Assembly (NCBI RefSeq): GCF_000758525.1
Contig: NZ_CP009241.1
Span: forward strand, 1,674,001-1,738,000
Origin: Paenibacillus sp. FSL H7-0357
Lineage (GTDB): Bacteria; Bacillota; Bacilli; Paenibacillales; Paenibacillaceae
Direction: 5' to 3'
Length of the DNA: 64,000 bases
Shown here: positions 42,720 through 51,622 of the stretch, one piece after another
Layout of the letters: each line of letters starts with the position of its first letter
Position numbering within the stretch: position 1 is the stretch's first letter
Notes under the pieces: model-generated
Database searches by the model: none
What the model was told of the DNA's origin: nothing
Seen by the model: only the letters and a program-made list of their open reading frames with translations
Made by a program: the position numbers and the translations under genes

Positions 42720-43730
42720 ATGAAGAATCTTTGGATTAAGAGAGTTTGGGGTTTGCTCAAAACATTTTTGTTCCCAGTATTAGTATATGTAATCTTTCTG
42801 CTAATTACCTTCATGATGGATCGGTCAGGTTATGCAACATCAGGGGCATTTGACCGAATCATTAGAAATAGCGTGCTATCCACGATTATAGCCTATGCCA
42901 TCGCGTTGCCCTTGTCGGGAGCGCGATGGGACTTCGCACCAGGGATTATTATTATTCTCTCAGGCATAATTGGCAGTAATCTGGCGATCGATTTGGACGG
43001 GGGTCCAATGACACTTTTACTGCTGACAATGGGAATTGCGGTGGTTCTTAGTCTGCTGGAGGGTGTTCTTTACCTGGCAATCAGAGTTCCGACCATCATT
43101 GTTTCACTTGGTGTAGTGATGGTGTACGAAGCGTTGTCGGGCATCGTCTATGGCGGGACTGGGACACAACTGTACATGCATCCCCAACTAACTATTTTTG
43201 CCCGGTCTCCATGGATATATGTTGTGCTGCTGATTACTATGACGCTGTTCTATATTCTGCTGGGCCGGACGAAATTTGGTTATGATATGCGTTCACTTGC
43301 GGCTAGTCCCCGTCTGGCGGTCAATATGGGTGTTAAAGAGAAAAAGAATATTATTATTACTTATTTGATAGTGGGTGCATTGCTCGGCGTTGCGGCTGTT
43401 ATCAATGCCTCCACGGTATTGGTGTCACCGGCTAACAATCTGAGCTCCACCTCGCTGATGTTCTCATCAATGGGGCCGGTATTGGTTGGACTTTATTTGG
43501 CGCGTTTCTCGAATATCCCCCTTGGGATTTTTGCCGGTGCGCTGGGAATGAATGCCCTATCCTATGGCATGGTCGTGATGGGGATTGACAGCTCTATACA
43601 GACCGTTAATCTTGGTGTGTTCATTGTGGCTTTCATGGGATATACCTCTAATCAGGAGAAGATACGCGAATTTTCCAAGAAAATCAGAATTGGTGCCAAA
43701 AACAAAAGCATTAGGCGACAATCTCAGTAA
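42720..43730 (+). CDS. Sugar ABC transporter permease (RbsC type) 2
   Basis: 336 residues, about nine membrane helices, diverged from permease 1 but with the same length and topology. RWDFAPGIIIILSGIIGSNL corresponds to the family's GGIDLSVG segment, and LMFSSMGPVLVGLYLARFSN to the coupling loop. Start behind GGAGTGAGTGC. Having two different permease genes is less common for CUT2 importers than one homodimeric permease. Confidence 0.85.
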   Translation: MKNLWIKRVWGLLKTFLFPVLVYVIFLLITFMMDRSGYATSGAFDRIIRNSVLSTIIAYAIALPLSGARWDFAPGIIIILSGIIGSNLAIDLDGGPMTLLLLTMGIAVVLSLLEGVLYLAIRVPTIIVSLGVVMVYEALSGIVYGGTGTQLYMHPQLTIFARSPWIYVVLLITMTLFYILLGRTKFGYDMRSLAASPRLAVNMGVKEKKNIIITYLIVGALLGVAAVINASTVLVSPANNLSSTSLMFSSMGPVLVGLYLARFSNIPLGIFAGALGMNALSYGMVVMGIDSSIQTVNLGVFIVAFMGYTSNQEKIREFSKKIRIGAKNKSIRRQSQ

Positions 43731-43747
43731 AGATAGGAGTGGGAGAA

Positions 43748-45451
43748 GTGGATATTAACCGTTTGAGAGAGAAGCCATTTAATCTGAATGAAGAAGACAT
43801 GAAATGGGTACAAGTAACATTTGAGAAAATGACGATGCAGGAAAAGATCGGGCAGTTGTTTTTCATGGTTGGCTACAAACAGGATGAACCGTTCTTGAAG
43901 CATATTGCAGAAGAGATTGGCATCGGAGGTTTGATGTGCCGTTCTATGGCCAAGGAAGAAGTGGTTGCCACTGTATCAACCCTGCAGAAGTCGGCGCAGA
44001 TTCCTCTGCTTATAGCCGCCAATCTGGAGGCGGGCGGACAGGGCATAACTAGTGACGGCACCAAAGTTGGTTCGAATATGGCAGTTGCCGCAACCGGAAA
44101 CGATGAGTTGGCTTACGAATTAGGAAGAATATGCGCCATTGAAGGCGGTAGCGTAGGCGCCAACTATGCGTTTGCTCCCGTTGTCGACATTGACTTCAAC
44201 TTCCGCAACCCCATCACCAATACAAGAACCTTCGGGAGCAGCACGGAGCGGGTTAAAACAATGGGGGCTGCTTATGTGAAGGGCTGCCAGGAGCAGGGCA
44301 TGGCTGCTTCGATCAAGCATTTTCCTGGCGACGGTGTGGATGAGAGAGATCAACATCTTGTGACTTCTGTTAATTCCTTAACAACAGAAGAATGGGACCA
44401 TACATTCGGAAGTGTGTACCGGCATTTGATCGATGAAGGAGCCAAGACGGTCATGGTCGGGCATATTGTCCTTCCTGAATACTCCAAACTTTTGAATCCG
44501 TCTCTTCGCGATGAGGACATTCTGCCCGCATCACTGGCAAGCGAGCTGCTTGGTGGGCTGCTGCGGGAACGGCTTGGCTTCAATGGACTGATTATCACCG
44601 ATGCGACAACGATGGCGGGGATGAACATTCCGATGCCGAGAAATGAGCTGGTGCCCCGGGCGATTGAAAACGGCTGCGATATGTTCCTGTTCACGAAAAA
44701 CCTGGAAGAAGATTTGAAGTTTATGCGGGAAGGTCTGGCGGCAGGCATGCTCTCCACTAACAGATTAGATGAGGCTGTTCTCCGCATTCTGGGGCTCAAG
44801 GCATCACTCAAGTTGCATGAGCGGGAGAATGTACCGGTACTTGCCAAGGCTGAACAGGTGCTTAGGCATGATAGCCACCGGGAAACTGCCAGAGCCATCG
44901 CTGATCAATCAATCACATTAGTCAAAGAGGAAGAGGGAGTATTCCCAATTATACCGGAGCGTTTCCCTCGTGTGTTGCTTTACGGCATCGAGAGTGAGGC
45001 TAACGCGCTAGGTTACAACAAGACCAGTGGCCTGGCGGCTTCATTTATTCCACTGCTCGAGAACGAGGGATTCTCCGTAACCCTTTTTGAGCCAACGGGC
45101 GTCTACGAAGGATTGCAGGGCTCTTTTACAGAAATGATAAAAAGCTATGATATTATAGTCTATCTGTGTAATCTGGCAACCAAGTCCAATCAGACAGCTG
45201 TCCGGATTGAGTGGCTTAATCCGATGGGCATCAATGTTCCAAATTATATTAATTCCATTCCGACAGTGTTTATTTCTACAGAGAACCCATATCATCTACT
45301 TGATGTTCCGCGTGTCAAGACCTACATTAACACTTATGGAGTCAATGAGTATACATTGCCGCTGCTGATTGAGAAGCTGATGGGCGTATCGGAGTTTGCA
45401 GGCAAGAGCCCTGTTGATCCGTTTTGCGATAAATGGGATACAAAATTATAG
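43748..45451 (+). CDS. GH3 glycoside hydrolase, beta-N-acetylhexosaminidase (NagZ-like)
   Basis: 567 residues from GTG 43748, chosen because AGGAGTGGGAG precedes it at good spacing (a GTG nine bases earlier overlaps this RBS). GH3 domain: MTMQEKIGQLFFMVGY, a TNTRTFGSS segment, the KHFPGDGVDERDQH motif whose Asp-x-His dyad acts as acid/base in the NagZ branch, and the nucleophile Asp in LIITDATTMAG. A C-terminal domain of about 200 residues follows. No signal peptide, so it acts on imported substrate. Fifth gene of the importer operon. Confidence 0.85.
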   Translation: MDINRLREKPFNLNEEDMKWVQVTFEKMTMQEKIGQLFFMVGYKQDEPFLKHIAEEIGIGGLMCRSMAKEEVVATVSTLQKSAQIPLLIAANLEAGGQGITSDGTKVGSNMAVAATGNDELAYELGRICAIEGGSVGANYAFAPVVDIDFNFRNPITNTRTFGSSTERVKTMGAAYVKGCQEQGMAASIKHFPGDGVDERDQHLVTSVNSLTTEEWDHTFGSVYRHLIDEGAKTVMVGHIVLPEYSKLLNPSLRDEDILPASLASELLGGLLRERLGFNGLIITDATTMAGMNIPMPRNELVPRAIENGCDMFLFTKNLEEDLKFMREGLAAGMLSTNRLDEAVLRILGLKASLKLHERENVPVLAKAEQVLRHDSHRETARAIADQSITLVKEEEGVFPIIPERFPRVLLYGIESEANALGYNKTSGLAASFIPLLENEGFSVTLFEPTGVYEGLQGSFTEMIKSYDIIVYLCNLATKSNQTAVRIEWLNPMGINVPNYINSIPTVFISTENPYHLLDVPRVKTYINTYGVNEYTLPLLIEKLMGVSEFAGKSPVDPFCDKWDTKL

Positions 45452-45465
45452 AGAGGGGATTTACT

Positions 45466-46347
45466 GTGATTCATCAAAAGCTTCCGCTGCTGGATAACTC
45501 AGCAGCTACACTCACCACCTATATTCTGGATGATGGAGAATTCGACCGAAAAAACCTGGTGCGTCCAGCTGTTGTGATCTGCCCTGGCGGCGGTTATAAC
45601 GTCATTTCCCAAAATGAAGGAGAACCTGTAGCGCTCGCATACAGCAGAATGGGTTACCACGCTTTTGTCTTGTCCTATTCTGTAAAAATTGATAATCCGT
45701 TTCCTACTGCGCTGCTAGAGTTGGCCCATGCGATGGCTCTCATTCGGGAACATGCGGATGAATGGCTTGTGGACAAAGACAATATTTCAGTGGTTGGCTT
45801 CTCTGCCGGCGGAAATCTTGCGCTTAGTCTGGGGATTTATCATAATCAGCCCCTACTTAATGAAGGTACGGGATTAAGCGCCTCCCAAATCAAGCCCAAT
45901 CAAATACTGCTTGGCTATCCGGCGGTTACACTGGAACCTCGTTCCGAGAAAACTCCCGATTTCGTCATTGAACTGATGGAGAAAGGCTTGATGCCCGATA
46001 TGAGAGGGCCAAGCATCCGTGAAATCCTTATGGGCAAAGAAAATTTGTCGGATGAAGAGAAAGATTCTTTAAATCTGCTGCATTATATCCATTCAGAGCT
46101 TCCCCGCACATTCATCTGGGGCACTTATCAAGATACGGTGATTCTACCGACGGATTTATTTGGCCTGGCTGAGGCATTATTCCGCAATGAGGTACCCTGT
46201 GAACTGCATATGTTCGAAAAAGGGCCGCATGGCATGTCGCTCGCCGATGAAACGGTCAAAGCGGCGGAGCAGTTACAGCACTTGCATCTCTCCGAGTGGT
46301 TTCAACTGAGTATGAAATGGCTGAAGCAAGGAGTGGGGGCGCAGTGA
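45466..46347 (+). CDS. Alpha/beta hydrolase, acetyl-xylan-esterase/BD-FAE-like
   Basis: 293 residues from GTG 45466 behind GAGAGGGG; the frame also reads upstream into the GH3 gene without an RBS. Motifs: oxyanion loop VVICPGGGYNVISQNEGEPVA, nucleophile in SVVGFSAGGNLALSLG, and catalytic His in FEKGPHGMSLAD. Such esterases remove acetyl groups from sugars. The last bases overlap the next start (GTGA). Confidence 0.85.
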   Translation: MIHQKLPLLDNSAATLTTYILDDGEFDRKNLVRPAVVICPGGGYNVISQNEGEPVALAYSRMGYHAFVLSYSVKIDNPFPTALLELAHAMALIREHADEWLVDKDNISVVGFSAGGNLALSLGIYHNQPLLNEGTGLSASQIKPNQILLGYPAVTLEPRSEKTPDFVIELMEKGLMPDMRGPSIREILMGKENLSDEEKDSLNLLHYIHSELPRTFIWGTYQDTVILPTDLFGLAEALFRNEVPCELHMFEKGPHGMSLADETVKAAEQLQHLHLSEWFQLSMKWLKQGVGAQ

Positions 46348-47036
46348 GTAATCTTCCCAAAGCGGTAATTTTTGATCTGGACGGGGTGATTACAGATACG
46401 GCGGAATTTCACTTCCTGGCCTGGAAACAGCTCGGCGAAGAGCTTGGAATTGAAGTTGACAGGGCATTGAATGAGCAACTGAAAGGAGTCAGTAGACTGC
46501 AGTCGCTAGAGCGGATCATTGCTTCTTCACCTAAGCAACCGGTACGGCCGATCGATGAACTGGAGCGGCTGGCGGCCAAGAAAAATACACATTATACATG
46601 GTTAATTCAGTCTATCTCGCCAAACGATATTTTGCCCGGCATCGACACATTGATTAAGGAACTGCGGGCAGCGAGCATTAAGCTGGCCGTTGGCTCGGCG
46701 AGCAAAAACGCTCCGTTCGTACTGGAGCGCCTGGAGTTGACCGGTGCTTTTGACTATATTGTTGACGCGAGCAACATAAGGCATGGCAAGCCGGATCCAG
46801 AAACCTTCACCGATGCAGCGGATTATCTGAAAGTTCCGTATAAGGCTTGCATTGGGATAGAGGATTCGGCTGCAGGCATTGAGGCTATTAAACGGGCAGG
46901 CATGTTCGCGGTAGGCATCGGATCAGCGGAATCTTTACATCAAGCTGACTATCTCGTCCGCGCTACGGATAATCTCAGGATGAGCACGATTTTGGAAGCA
47001 TACAGTCAATGGAGCAACGGAACTTGCCTAGATTGA
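46344..47036 (+). CDS. pgmB: Beta-phosphoglucomutase-like HAD phosphatase
   Basis: 230 residues from GTG 46344, overlapping the esterase stop by four bases, with AAGGAGTGGGG upstream. HAD motifs: nucleophile and acid in VIFDLDGVITDTAEFHFLAW (DxD), motif II SAS in VGSASKN, Lys in RHGKPDPETF and motif IV GIEDSAAGIEA. The VITDTAEFHFLAWK cap start is typical of beta-phosphoglucomutase, which interconverts beta-glucose-1-phosphate and glucose-6-phosphate. Its presence hints at a phosphorolytic or phosphorylated intermediate in this pathway. Last gene of the operon. Confidence 0.85.
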   Translation: MSNLPKAVIFDLDGVITDTAEFHFLAWKQLGEELGIEVDRALNEQLKGVSRLQSLERIIASSPKQPVRPIDELERLAAKKNTHYTWLIQSISPNDILPGIDTLIKELRAASIKLAVGSASKNAPFVLERLELTGAFDYIVDASNIRHGKPDPETFTDAADYLKVPYKACIGIEDSAAGIEAIKRAGMFAVGIGSAESLHQADYLVRATDNLRMSTILEAYSQWSNGTCLD

Positions 47037-47077
47037 AACAAAGCTGAGCTATACAGAGGAGAATAACTGATCAATTA

Positions 47078-47105
47078 GCGTGCACTGGCATATTACGGTG
47101 CGCGC
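47078..47105 (+). terminator. Candidate operon terminator
   Basis: GCGTGCAC / GTGCGCGC stem (one G-T pair) with a 12-base loop and a weak TGTTTGTC tail, 40 bases after pgmB. Confidence 0.4.
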
Positions 47106-47372
47106 TGTTTGTCATTACAAGCTATGCTGTTCTTACTGATATTTGAAGGCGAAGATGCATATAGCAACAATTAACATCATCTATGCATGACTGGAAAGAT
47201 AACTACTTTGAGGAATGGCGTATTGGGGACGCAGTAATTTGTTTATGTCATTGTAAAAACCTCCCCGGAGTTTGCTTCGAACATATTGTCAATGGTAGGG
47301 AGCGGACTAGTTCTCTCATTTTTCTCTTCGAGTTCTCTCGCAGTTCTCTTCAAAGGCTAAATCTGCTCTTCT
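47106..47372. other. Gap between pgmB operon and phosphoesterase remnant
   Basis: A 68-codon frame at 47183-47389 has no RBS or recognisable motif; nothing else supported. Confidence 0.3.
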
Positions 47373-48077
47373 TTTTGCATTTCAAATGATATGAATCTCA
47401 GCCTGGATGTGCTGCATGTGCTGCGGGACAATACCGGTATTCCAGTGTTGTTTGTACCCGGAAATCATGATTATTGGAGTGAAACAAATAAAATAACCAA
47501 TACCTGGGAGATATACAAGGCCTAACAGACATTTGATGGCTGCCTATCTGAGCGCCCTTTTTATGCTAAATGACGATTGGGTGATAATTGGAAATTATGG
47601 ATGGTATGACTACACCATGGGAGAAGCTAAATATACTTTTGCAGATTACGAGGCTATGCATGCCATGGATCAAACCTGGCATGATAGCGTGTACGTACAG
47701 TGGGGATGTGGAAACCAGGAGATACATCGTTTTTTTACGAATGCCTGGAGCGTGAACTGGAGCAATACCAAGGCAAAAACATCATTATTGTGACTCATAT
47801 GTTAACTCATCCATTTTTTAAAGTTCCATTGCCCAATAAGCGATGGGAATACTTCAATGCTTTTCTGGGGAGCACAGAATATCTGAACCTGTGCCGCAAA
47901 TACAAGGTACGGTACAGCATTATGGGCCATGTACATTACCGCAAGCAACATCGGGACCAGGGCACCGAATTCATCTGTGCTTGCCTGGGCAACCGCAACG
48001 AGTGGAAAACTTCGGATACAGGTACAGAAATTGCGATGACTAGCGTTGTGTTTGTCCCGATCCTTCTTATAGCATAG
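47373..48077 (+). pseudogene. Metallophosphoesterase, decayed
   Basis: Pieces of a calcineurin-like phosphoesterase occur in order but in different frames: a VLFVPGNHDYWSE block (GNHD motif) ending at a stop near 47524, DDWVIIGNYGWYDYTMGEAK, then after a frameshift near 47700 the IIIVTHMLTHPFFKVPLPNK block (H motif) and YSIMGHVHYRKQHR (GHxH). The 5' end with the first metal-ligand motif DxH is absent. It is an inactive remnant of a protein of about 250 residues. Confidence 0.8.
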
Positions 48078-48101
48078 GCAATTGCACGTGCAATTGCCTA
48101 T
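48074..48101. repeat. 28-bp perfect palindrome
   Basis: ATAGGCAATTGCAC and its exact complement meet with no loop at the end of the phosphoesterase remnant. A loopless palindrome of this length could be an operator or cruciform rather than a terminator; there is no T-run. Confidence 0.6.
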
Positions 48102-48392
48102 AGCAGGGATTGAGAAACGACGATATTCTCTCATCAGTTAAGGATACACGAATGTCACTGCCAACCTAGCAATCCTGCGGATGCTCTCATACCACCTTAT
48201 TCTGGCAATGAGAATCGTAAGTCTCTGGGGAACCGCTGCTCTGCGTTATTGGTCAACTGCGGCTTGCTTCAACAGATTATGGGTAAGTGCACACGTATTT
48301 TTCGTCGGCTATCCATCAGAGCCTTTCCACCATCATCATAAGTCTCGTCCTAGTCAGGTTGTTCATCAAAGTATTTCCACTTGATTAGCTTA
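48102..48392. other. Gap without supported genes
   Basis: No coding frame with an RBS or recognisable family. It lies between the palindrome and the end of the anti-sigma gene. Confidence 0.3.
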
Positions 48393-49241
48393 TCATTTCG
48401 GGCTTTCGTTACTCATCCAGCTGTCTACATAAAATTCACCGTTATAGAACTCATGCTCTGTAATTTCTTTGAGCTTATTCTTGGCTTCTTCAACAGTATC
48501 ATATTCGCCAATGACCGCGATGAAATTACCGGTGGCTGTTTTTATAAAGGAGATATCCTCATCTGGATATAGCTCTTCGAGAATACCCATTTCCTCTCCT
48601 AACAACATTTCTCCCGTACGAATAGAGAAAACCTCATGAGGCGGCGCCGATTCGCCGTTTGGAGTCAGCTTCAGTTCAAGATATCCAGGATCTTTAAATT
48701 CAGATATGGAATGCTTTACACCATCTTTCAGTTCAACGACGAAACGCATTGCCGAGTCATCCAAAATGATATTGCGATAAACATCCTTCACTAGGGGAAG
48801 AGTATGCAAATCTTTCTCAATCGTTTCATAATCAAATTGACGGGTACCATTGAACGTAAAGATTAGACGGTTAGGTGCACCTTTCTGTTCAACTGTATAG
48901 GAAGGTACATTGGCAACAGGCTCGTTCCCAGAACTAAAATGAATTTTAAGTGTATTCTCTGCCGCTTCCGTTCCCACTCTGGCGCCGTCTGTCCGCTCGC
49001 CACCTCCGCCAAATTGCAGAACCTGAACAATCTTCCCAACTACAGGTATTTTAGACATCGCGTGTGATACACTTGGGATGTTAACGGTGAATAGGAGCAT
49101 AATACAGGCCGCAATTAATGAAGCGAAGCGCATTGTTCTAAGGGATCTCTTACGAGCGGATGCGCTTTTTTGAGCATTATAAATGACGCTGGCAAGCTGT
49201 TCAGGAATTTTGATATTCTCGTAACGATCTTTTCCCATCAT
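48393..49241 (-). CDS. Membrane-anchored anti-sigma-like factor
   Basis: 282 residues. A cytosolic N-terminus of about 38 residues rich in Arg/Lys (SASARKRSLRTMR) precedes one membrane helix (FASLIAACIMLLFTVNIPSV); the extracytoplasmic part of about 220 residues carries a DUF4179-like segment and a C-terminal PDEDISFIKTATGNFIAVIG-type repeat. Topology and a four-base overlap with the ECF sigma gene identify it as that sigma factor's anti-sigma partner, which would hold the sigma at the membrane. There is no ZAS zinc motif. Confidence 0.75.
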   Translation of the reverse strand: MMGKDRYENIKIPEQLASVIYNAQKSASARKRSLRTMRFASLIAACIMLLFTVNIPSVSHAMSKIPVVGKIVQVLQFGGGGERTDGARVGTEAAENTLKIHFSSGNEPVANVPSYTVEQKGAPNRLIFTFNGTRQFDYETIEKDLHTLPLVKDVYRNIILDDSAMRFVVELKDGVKHSISEFKDPGYLELKLTPNGESAPPHEVFSIRTGEMLLGEEMGILEELYPDEDISFIKTATGNFIAVIGEYDTVEEAKNKLKEITEHEFYNGEFYVDSWMSNESPK

Positions 49242-49753
49242 ACGTTATCAACCTCTCCCTCAATCAAATAATGTTTTAATTTTTTTATAATACGGTAAAA
49301 TTTAGATTTGACTGTATTTTCCGATAGAGAAAGCACTTGCGCCATTTCCCTAAAGGGAAGATTCACAAAGAATTTCAAAATAATATAAGTTCTCTCTTCT
49401 GGTACGAGCCGGTCCAGTGCATCATACAAATCCATTCTTTCTTCCAGCGTCGCTCCCCGTTCAGTAGCCGCAAGCTCTTTTCCATGATCCTCGATATAGA
49501 CCGTCCGCTTGTTGCGGCGTACATGATCAATAGCTGTATTAATCACAATACGTGACATCCAGGTATCAAAATAGGTCACGGACTGCATTTTGCCATAAGC
49601 GAGGTACCCTTTGTAAGTAGCCTCAGATACGATGTCCAGCGCTTCTTGCTCATTTTTTACATAACAGTAAGCGAGGCGGTATAGCTTATCCCGAATTACT
49701 CCGAGCTTTTCGCTGTACTGCTCTTCTTTTAATTTTATGTTGTTAAATCTCAT
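49238..49753 (-). CDS. ECF-type RNA polymerase sigma factor
   Basis: 171 residues. Region 2: DKLYRLAYCYVKNEQEALDI, VSEATYKGYLAYGKM, YFDTWMSRIVINTAIDHVRR. Region 4: LPFREMAQVLSLSENTVKSK, FYRIIKKLKH. It is expected to direct transcription of a stress regulon and of its own operon. It is translated with the anti-sigma gene (ATGA overlap). Upstream sequence may hold its own promoter but none is definable. Confidence 0.9.
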   Translation of the reverse strand: MRFNNIKLKEEQYSEKLGVIRDKLYRLAYCYVKNEQEALDIVSEATYKGYLAYGKMQSVTYFDTWMSRIVINTAIDHVRRNKRTVYIEDHGKELAATERGATLEERMDLYDALDRLVPEERTYIILKFFVNLPFREMAQVLSLSENTVKSKFYRIIKKLKHYLIEGEVDNV

Positions 49754-50019
49754 TACTCTTCGTAAACCCCCTTCTAAACATAAGTATTAGAGTCACTGCA
49801 CGTATACCAGGCCTGGTACTTGATCAAGCACGTTGATCTTTCATAGCTAATGGTTAGACTGATGAAGGGAGGAAATAGTTTTACGATGTTAAAAAACTAT
49901 TGGATGAAATATGGACGGTTACTCGTTGACGCAGGATTTGCGCACGGCGAATTATGATTTTCCCATACTGATGATAACGGCAAAGGAACGTATTGAAGAT
50001 AAGAAAAAAGGGTTTCTGG
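49754..50019. other. Gap upstream of the ECF operon
   Basis: No gene recognised; the promoter of the sigma/anti-sigma operon should be here. Confidence 0.3.
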
Positions 50020-50070
50020 CCGTCCATGTCCGAAATCTTTAGTTAGGTTATCTACTTCAACTATTGCCAT
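50020..50070 (-). pseudogene. ABC ATPase 5' stub
   Basis: A good RBS (AAAGGAG) precedes an ATG reading MAIVEVDNLTKDFGHGR, the typical start of an ABC ATPase with its A-loop region. After 17 codons the homology stops and the frame becomes unrelated. The rest of the gene is deleted. The Walker A fragment at 29606 comes from a similar kind of gene. Confidence 0.6.
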
Positions 50071-50421
50071 CGTAAAGTAATCTCCTTTCGTTTTGTCTAT
50101 TGATGTTGTTTCATGGTAAATCTGCTTAATGACTGTTTGCGAGATTTTATTGCCGTTATATTTAATCCCCAGCATTGATTGTGTAGTTGTATCCTATAAA
50201 TCCTGTATGAACTAAATATGAACTTGTGGATAAAAATTAAAAAAATAATTTAAAATTAGGAATCATACTGAAAGCGAAAGGGATCGATTGAACTTTTTTT
50301 CCAATGTGACGCACAGTATTTTATGGTAAAAATTTGCTGGAAACTCGAGAACGGGACAATCATGCTTAATACGGAGGAATAGGACTTACAGTTTGATGAT
50401 ATAGCGAGGAATAATCTAATA
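50071..50421. other. AT-rich gap left of the sigK scar
   Basis: Nothing supported; sequence is AT-rich without coding signal. Confidence 0.3.
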
Positions 50422-50461
50422 TTTTTGACATTGCAACCGTGTCTATAACCTCAAGCGGTGA
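50422..50461 (+). repeat. sigK junction scar: left box joined to the sigK stop
   Basis: TTTTTGACATTGCAACCGTG then TCTATAACCTCAAG is the same left box seen at 35109, but it is joined directly to AAGCGGTGAG, the last codons of sigK. All sigK coding sequence between is gone. The boundaries share CAAG/AAG, so a deletion across a short repeat could have produced it. Confidence 0.7.
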
Positions 50462-50520
50462 GCTAAGAAACTGCCTGTAGGGATGAGATATTAAATATCT
50501 CGATCCTGAAGTTTTTTTGT

Positions 50521-50706
50521 TTGCGCGAAGACTCCGAATATATACGCCATGGAACCTGTACGATTTTCATCTTTACTGAGCCGCTTACAGGCTGGAGACA
50601 CGTTAGCGTTCGTCTTCGCCGCACAGCCTCCTTATATGAAGCCTTCGAGCCCGAGACCGCTTTGCGTCTAGCCAAGCGACTTGAAATTCATTACACTCCC
50701 AAGCAC
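50521..50706 (+). pseudogene. IS630-type transposase remnant with internal deletion
   Basis: The frame reads [36 protein letters not shown], then jumps to [20 protein letters not shown] and HYTPKH, where homology ends. These are the catalytic-core segments of IS630-family transposases; the catalytic aspartate in a VMDN-type motif falls within the deleted part. The tail after 50706 (to 50838) is not transposase-like. Confidence 0.65.
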
Positions 50707-50810
50707 GTACTTGTTCAGTTGGAGATGAAAACCAAAAAGACGCTGCTTCGCATTACACGTTGGCATAACAAGCTATTGTCGTTGCCACTCAGTTTATATG
50801 TATATTATCA

Positions 50811-50853
50811 CCAAAAAGACAATGCCACCTTTATTTAGGCTTTGTCTTTTTGG
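50811..50853. terminator. Long inverted repeat hairpin
   Basis: CCAAAAAGACA and its complement TGTCTTTTTGG flank a 20-base loop; it can terminate in either direction and lies downstream of the tetR gene (minus strand). Confidence 0.55.
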
Positions 50854-50945
50854 CTTTAATTAGGGAATACTAAATAACTGAAAAATCAGTCAATATTTAT
50901 GCAATATAGTGATATCGAATACATAAAAAAGCACATGTGCGATTA

Positions 50946-51509
50946 TCAATTACCAATTGTTCTTCCAGCAATATTTAAAATTAATTTAGCTTCTTCTTCC
51001 GGTGACTTCAAGCAATCTGAAAGAATCCATTCTTTAAGAAGTCTTACTGTTCCATACTGAACATACGAAGCAATCGCCTTCTTTTCCTCCAAATCCAGGT
51101 TTTCTGATAAGTGTTTAATGACCATATGATCAAACTGCGGTAGTGAGATTGTGATGTGGGAGATTAGGTCATAGTTATCTAGATCTACTACAAGTTTTGC
51201 AAATTCAAGATTGTCTTTCATATATTGTAGAATCCGAGTCAGACATTCATCGATGTTTTTGCCTGCTGCAAGATCATTTATAACGGTAAATGAAGTGTTT
51301 TGTACGTACGTCTCAGCAATTTCATTTAATACATCATATTGACTTCCATAGTGATTATAGAAGGTTGTACGATTAATTCCTGCAATTTGGCATAATTCCC
51401 GTATGGATATTTTATTAATATTACGGGTCTTTAACATTTTTAATAAAGCCTCACCAATCAAGCGTTTTGTTAGCATAACCCTCTGGTTGACATTATTTTT
51501 TTCTGACAT
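50946..51509 (-). CDS. TetR-family transcriptional regulator
   Basis: 187 residues, GGAGG five bases before ATG. N-terminal HTH: LTKRLIGEALLKMLKTRNIN, KISIRELCQIAGINRTTFYN, HYGSQYDVL. The C-terminal ligand domain resembles the TetR_C_7/ SMART TetR-like DhaS group. It is divergent from the isomerase-like gene at 51623 and probably represses it; the gap contains TGTCGG...TAGACAGATG-type sequence that could hold the operator. Confidence 0.88.
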   Translation of the reverse strand: MSEKNNVNQRVMLTKRLIGEALLKMLKTRNINKISIRELCQIAGINRTTFYNHYGSQYDVLNEIAETYVQNTSFTVINDLAAGKNIDECLTRILQYMKDNLEFAKLVVDLDNYDLISHITISLPQFDHMVIKHLSENLDLEEKKAIASYVQYGTVRLLKEWILSDCLKSPEEEAKLILNIAGRTIGN

Positions 51510-51622
51510 ATATCCTCCATTGTATTCGACATTTTCAAAGCATCTGTCGGTTGTAAAATAGACAGATGTTGATATTATTGTAAAGTACTAATGAAATAAG
51601 TCAATATAATGGAGATGTGAAA

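Noticed and set aside
47183..47389. 68-codon frame after the pgmB operon
   Set aside because: No RBS or recognisable motif, and it runs into the phosphoesterase remnant in a different frame.
496..50461. sigK copies as a classic skin element excised during sporulation
   Set aside because: A skin element leaves one split gene with a single 5' and a single 3' part. Here there are many 3' ends, no 5' part and no SpoIVCA-type recombinase in the window.
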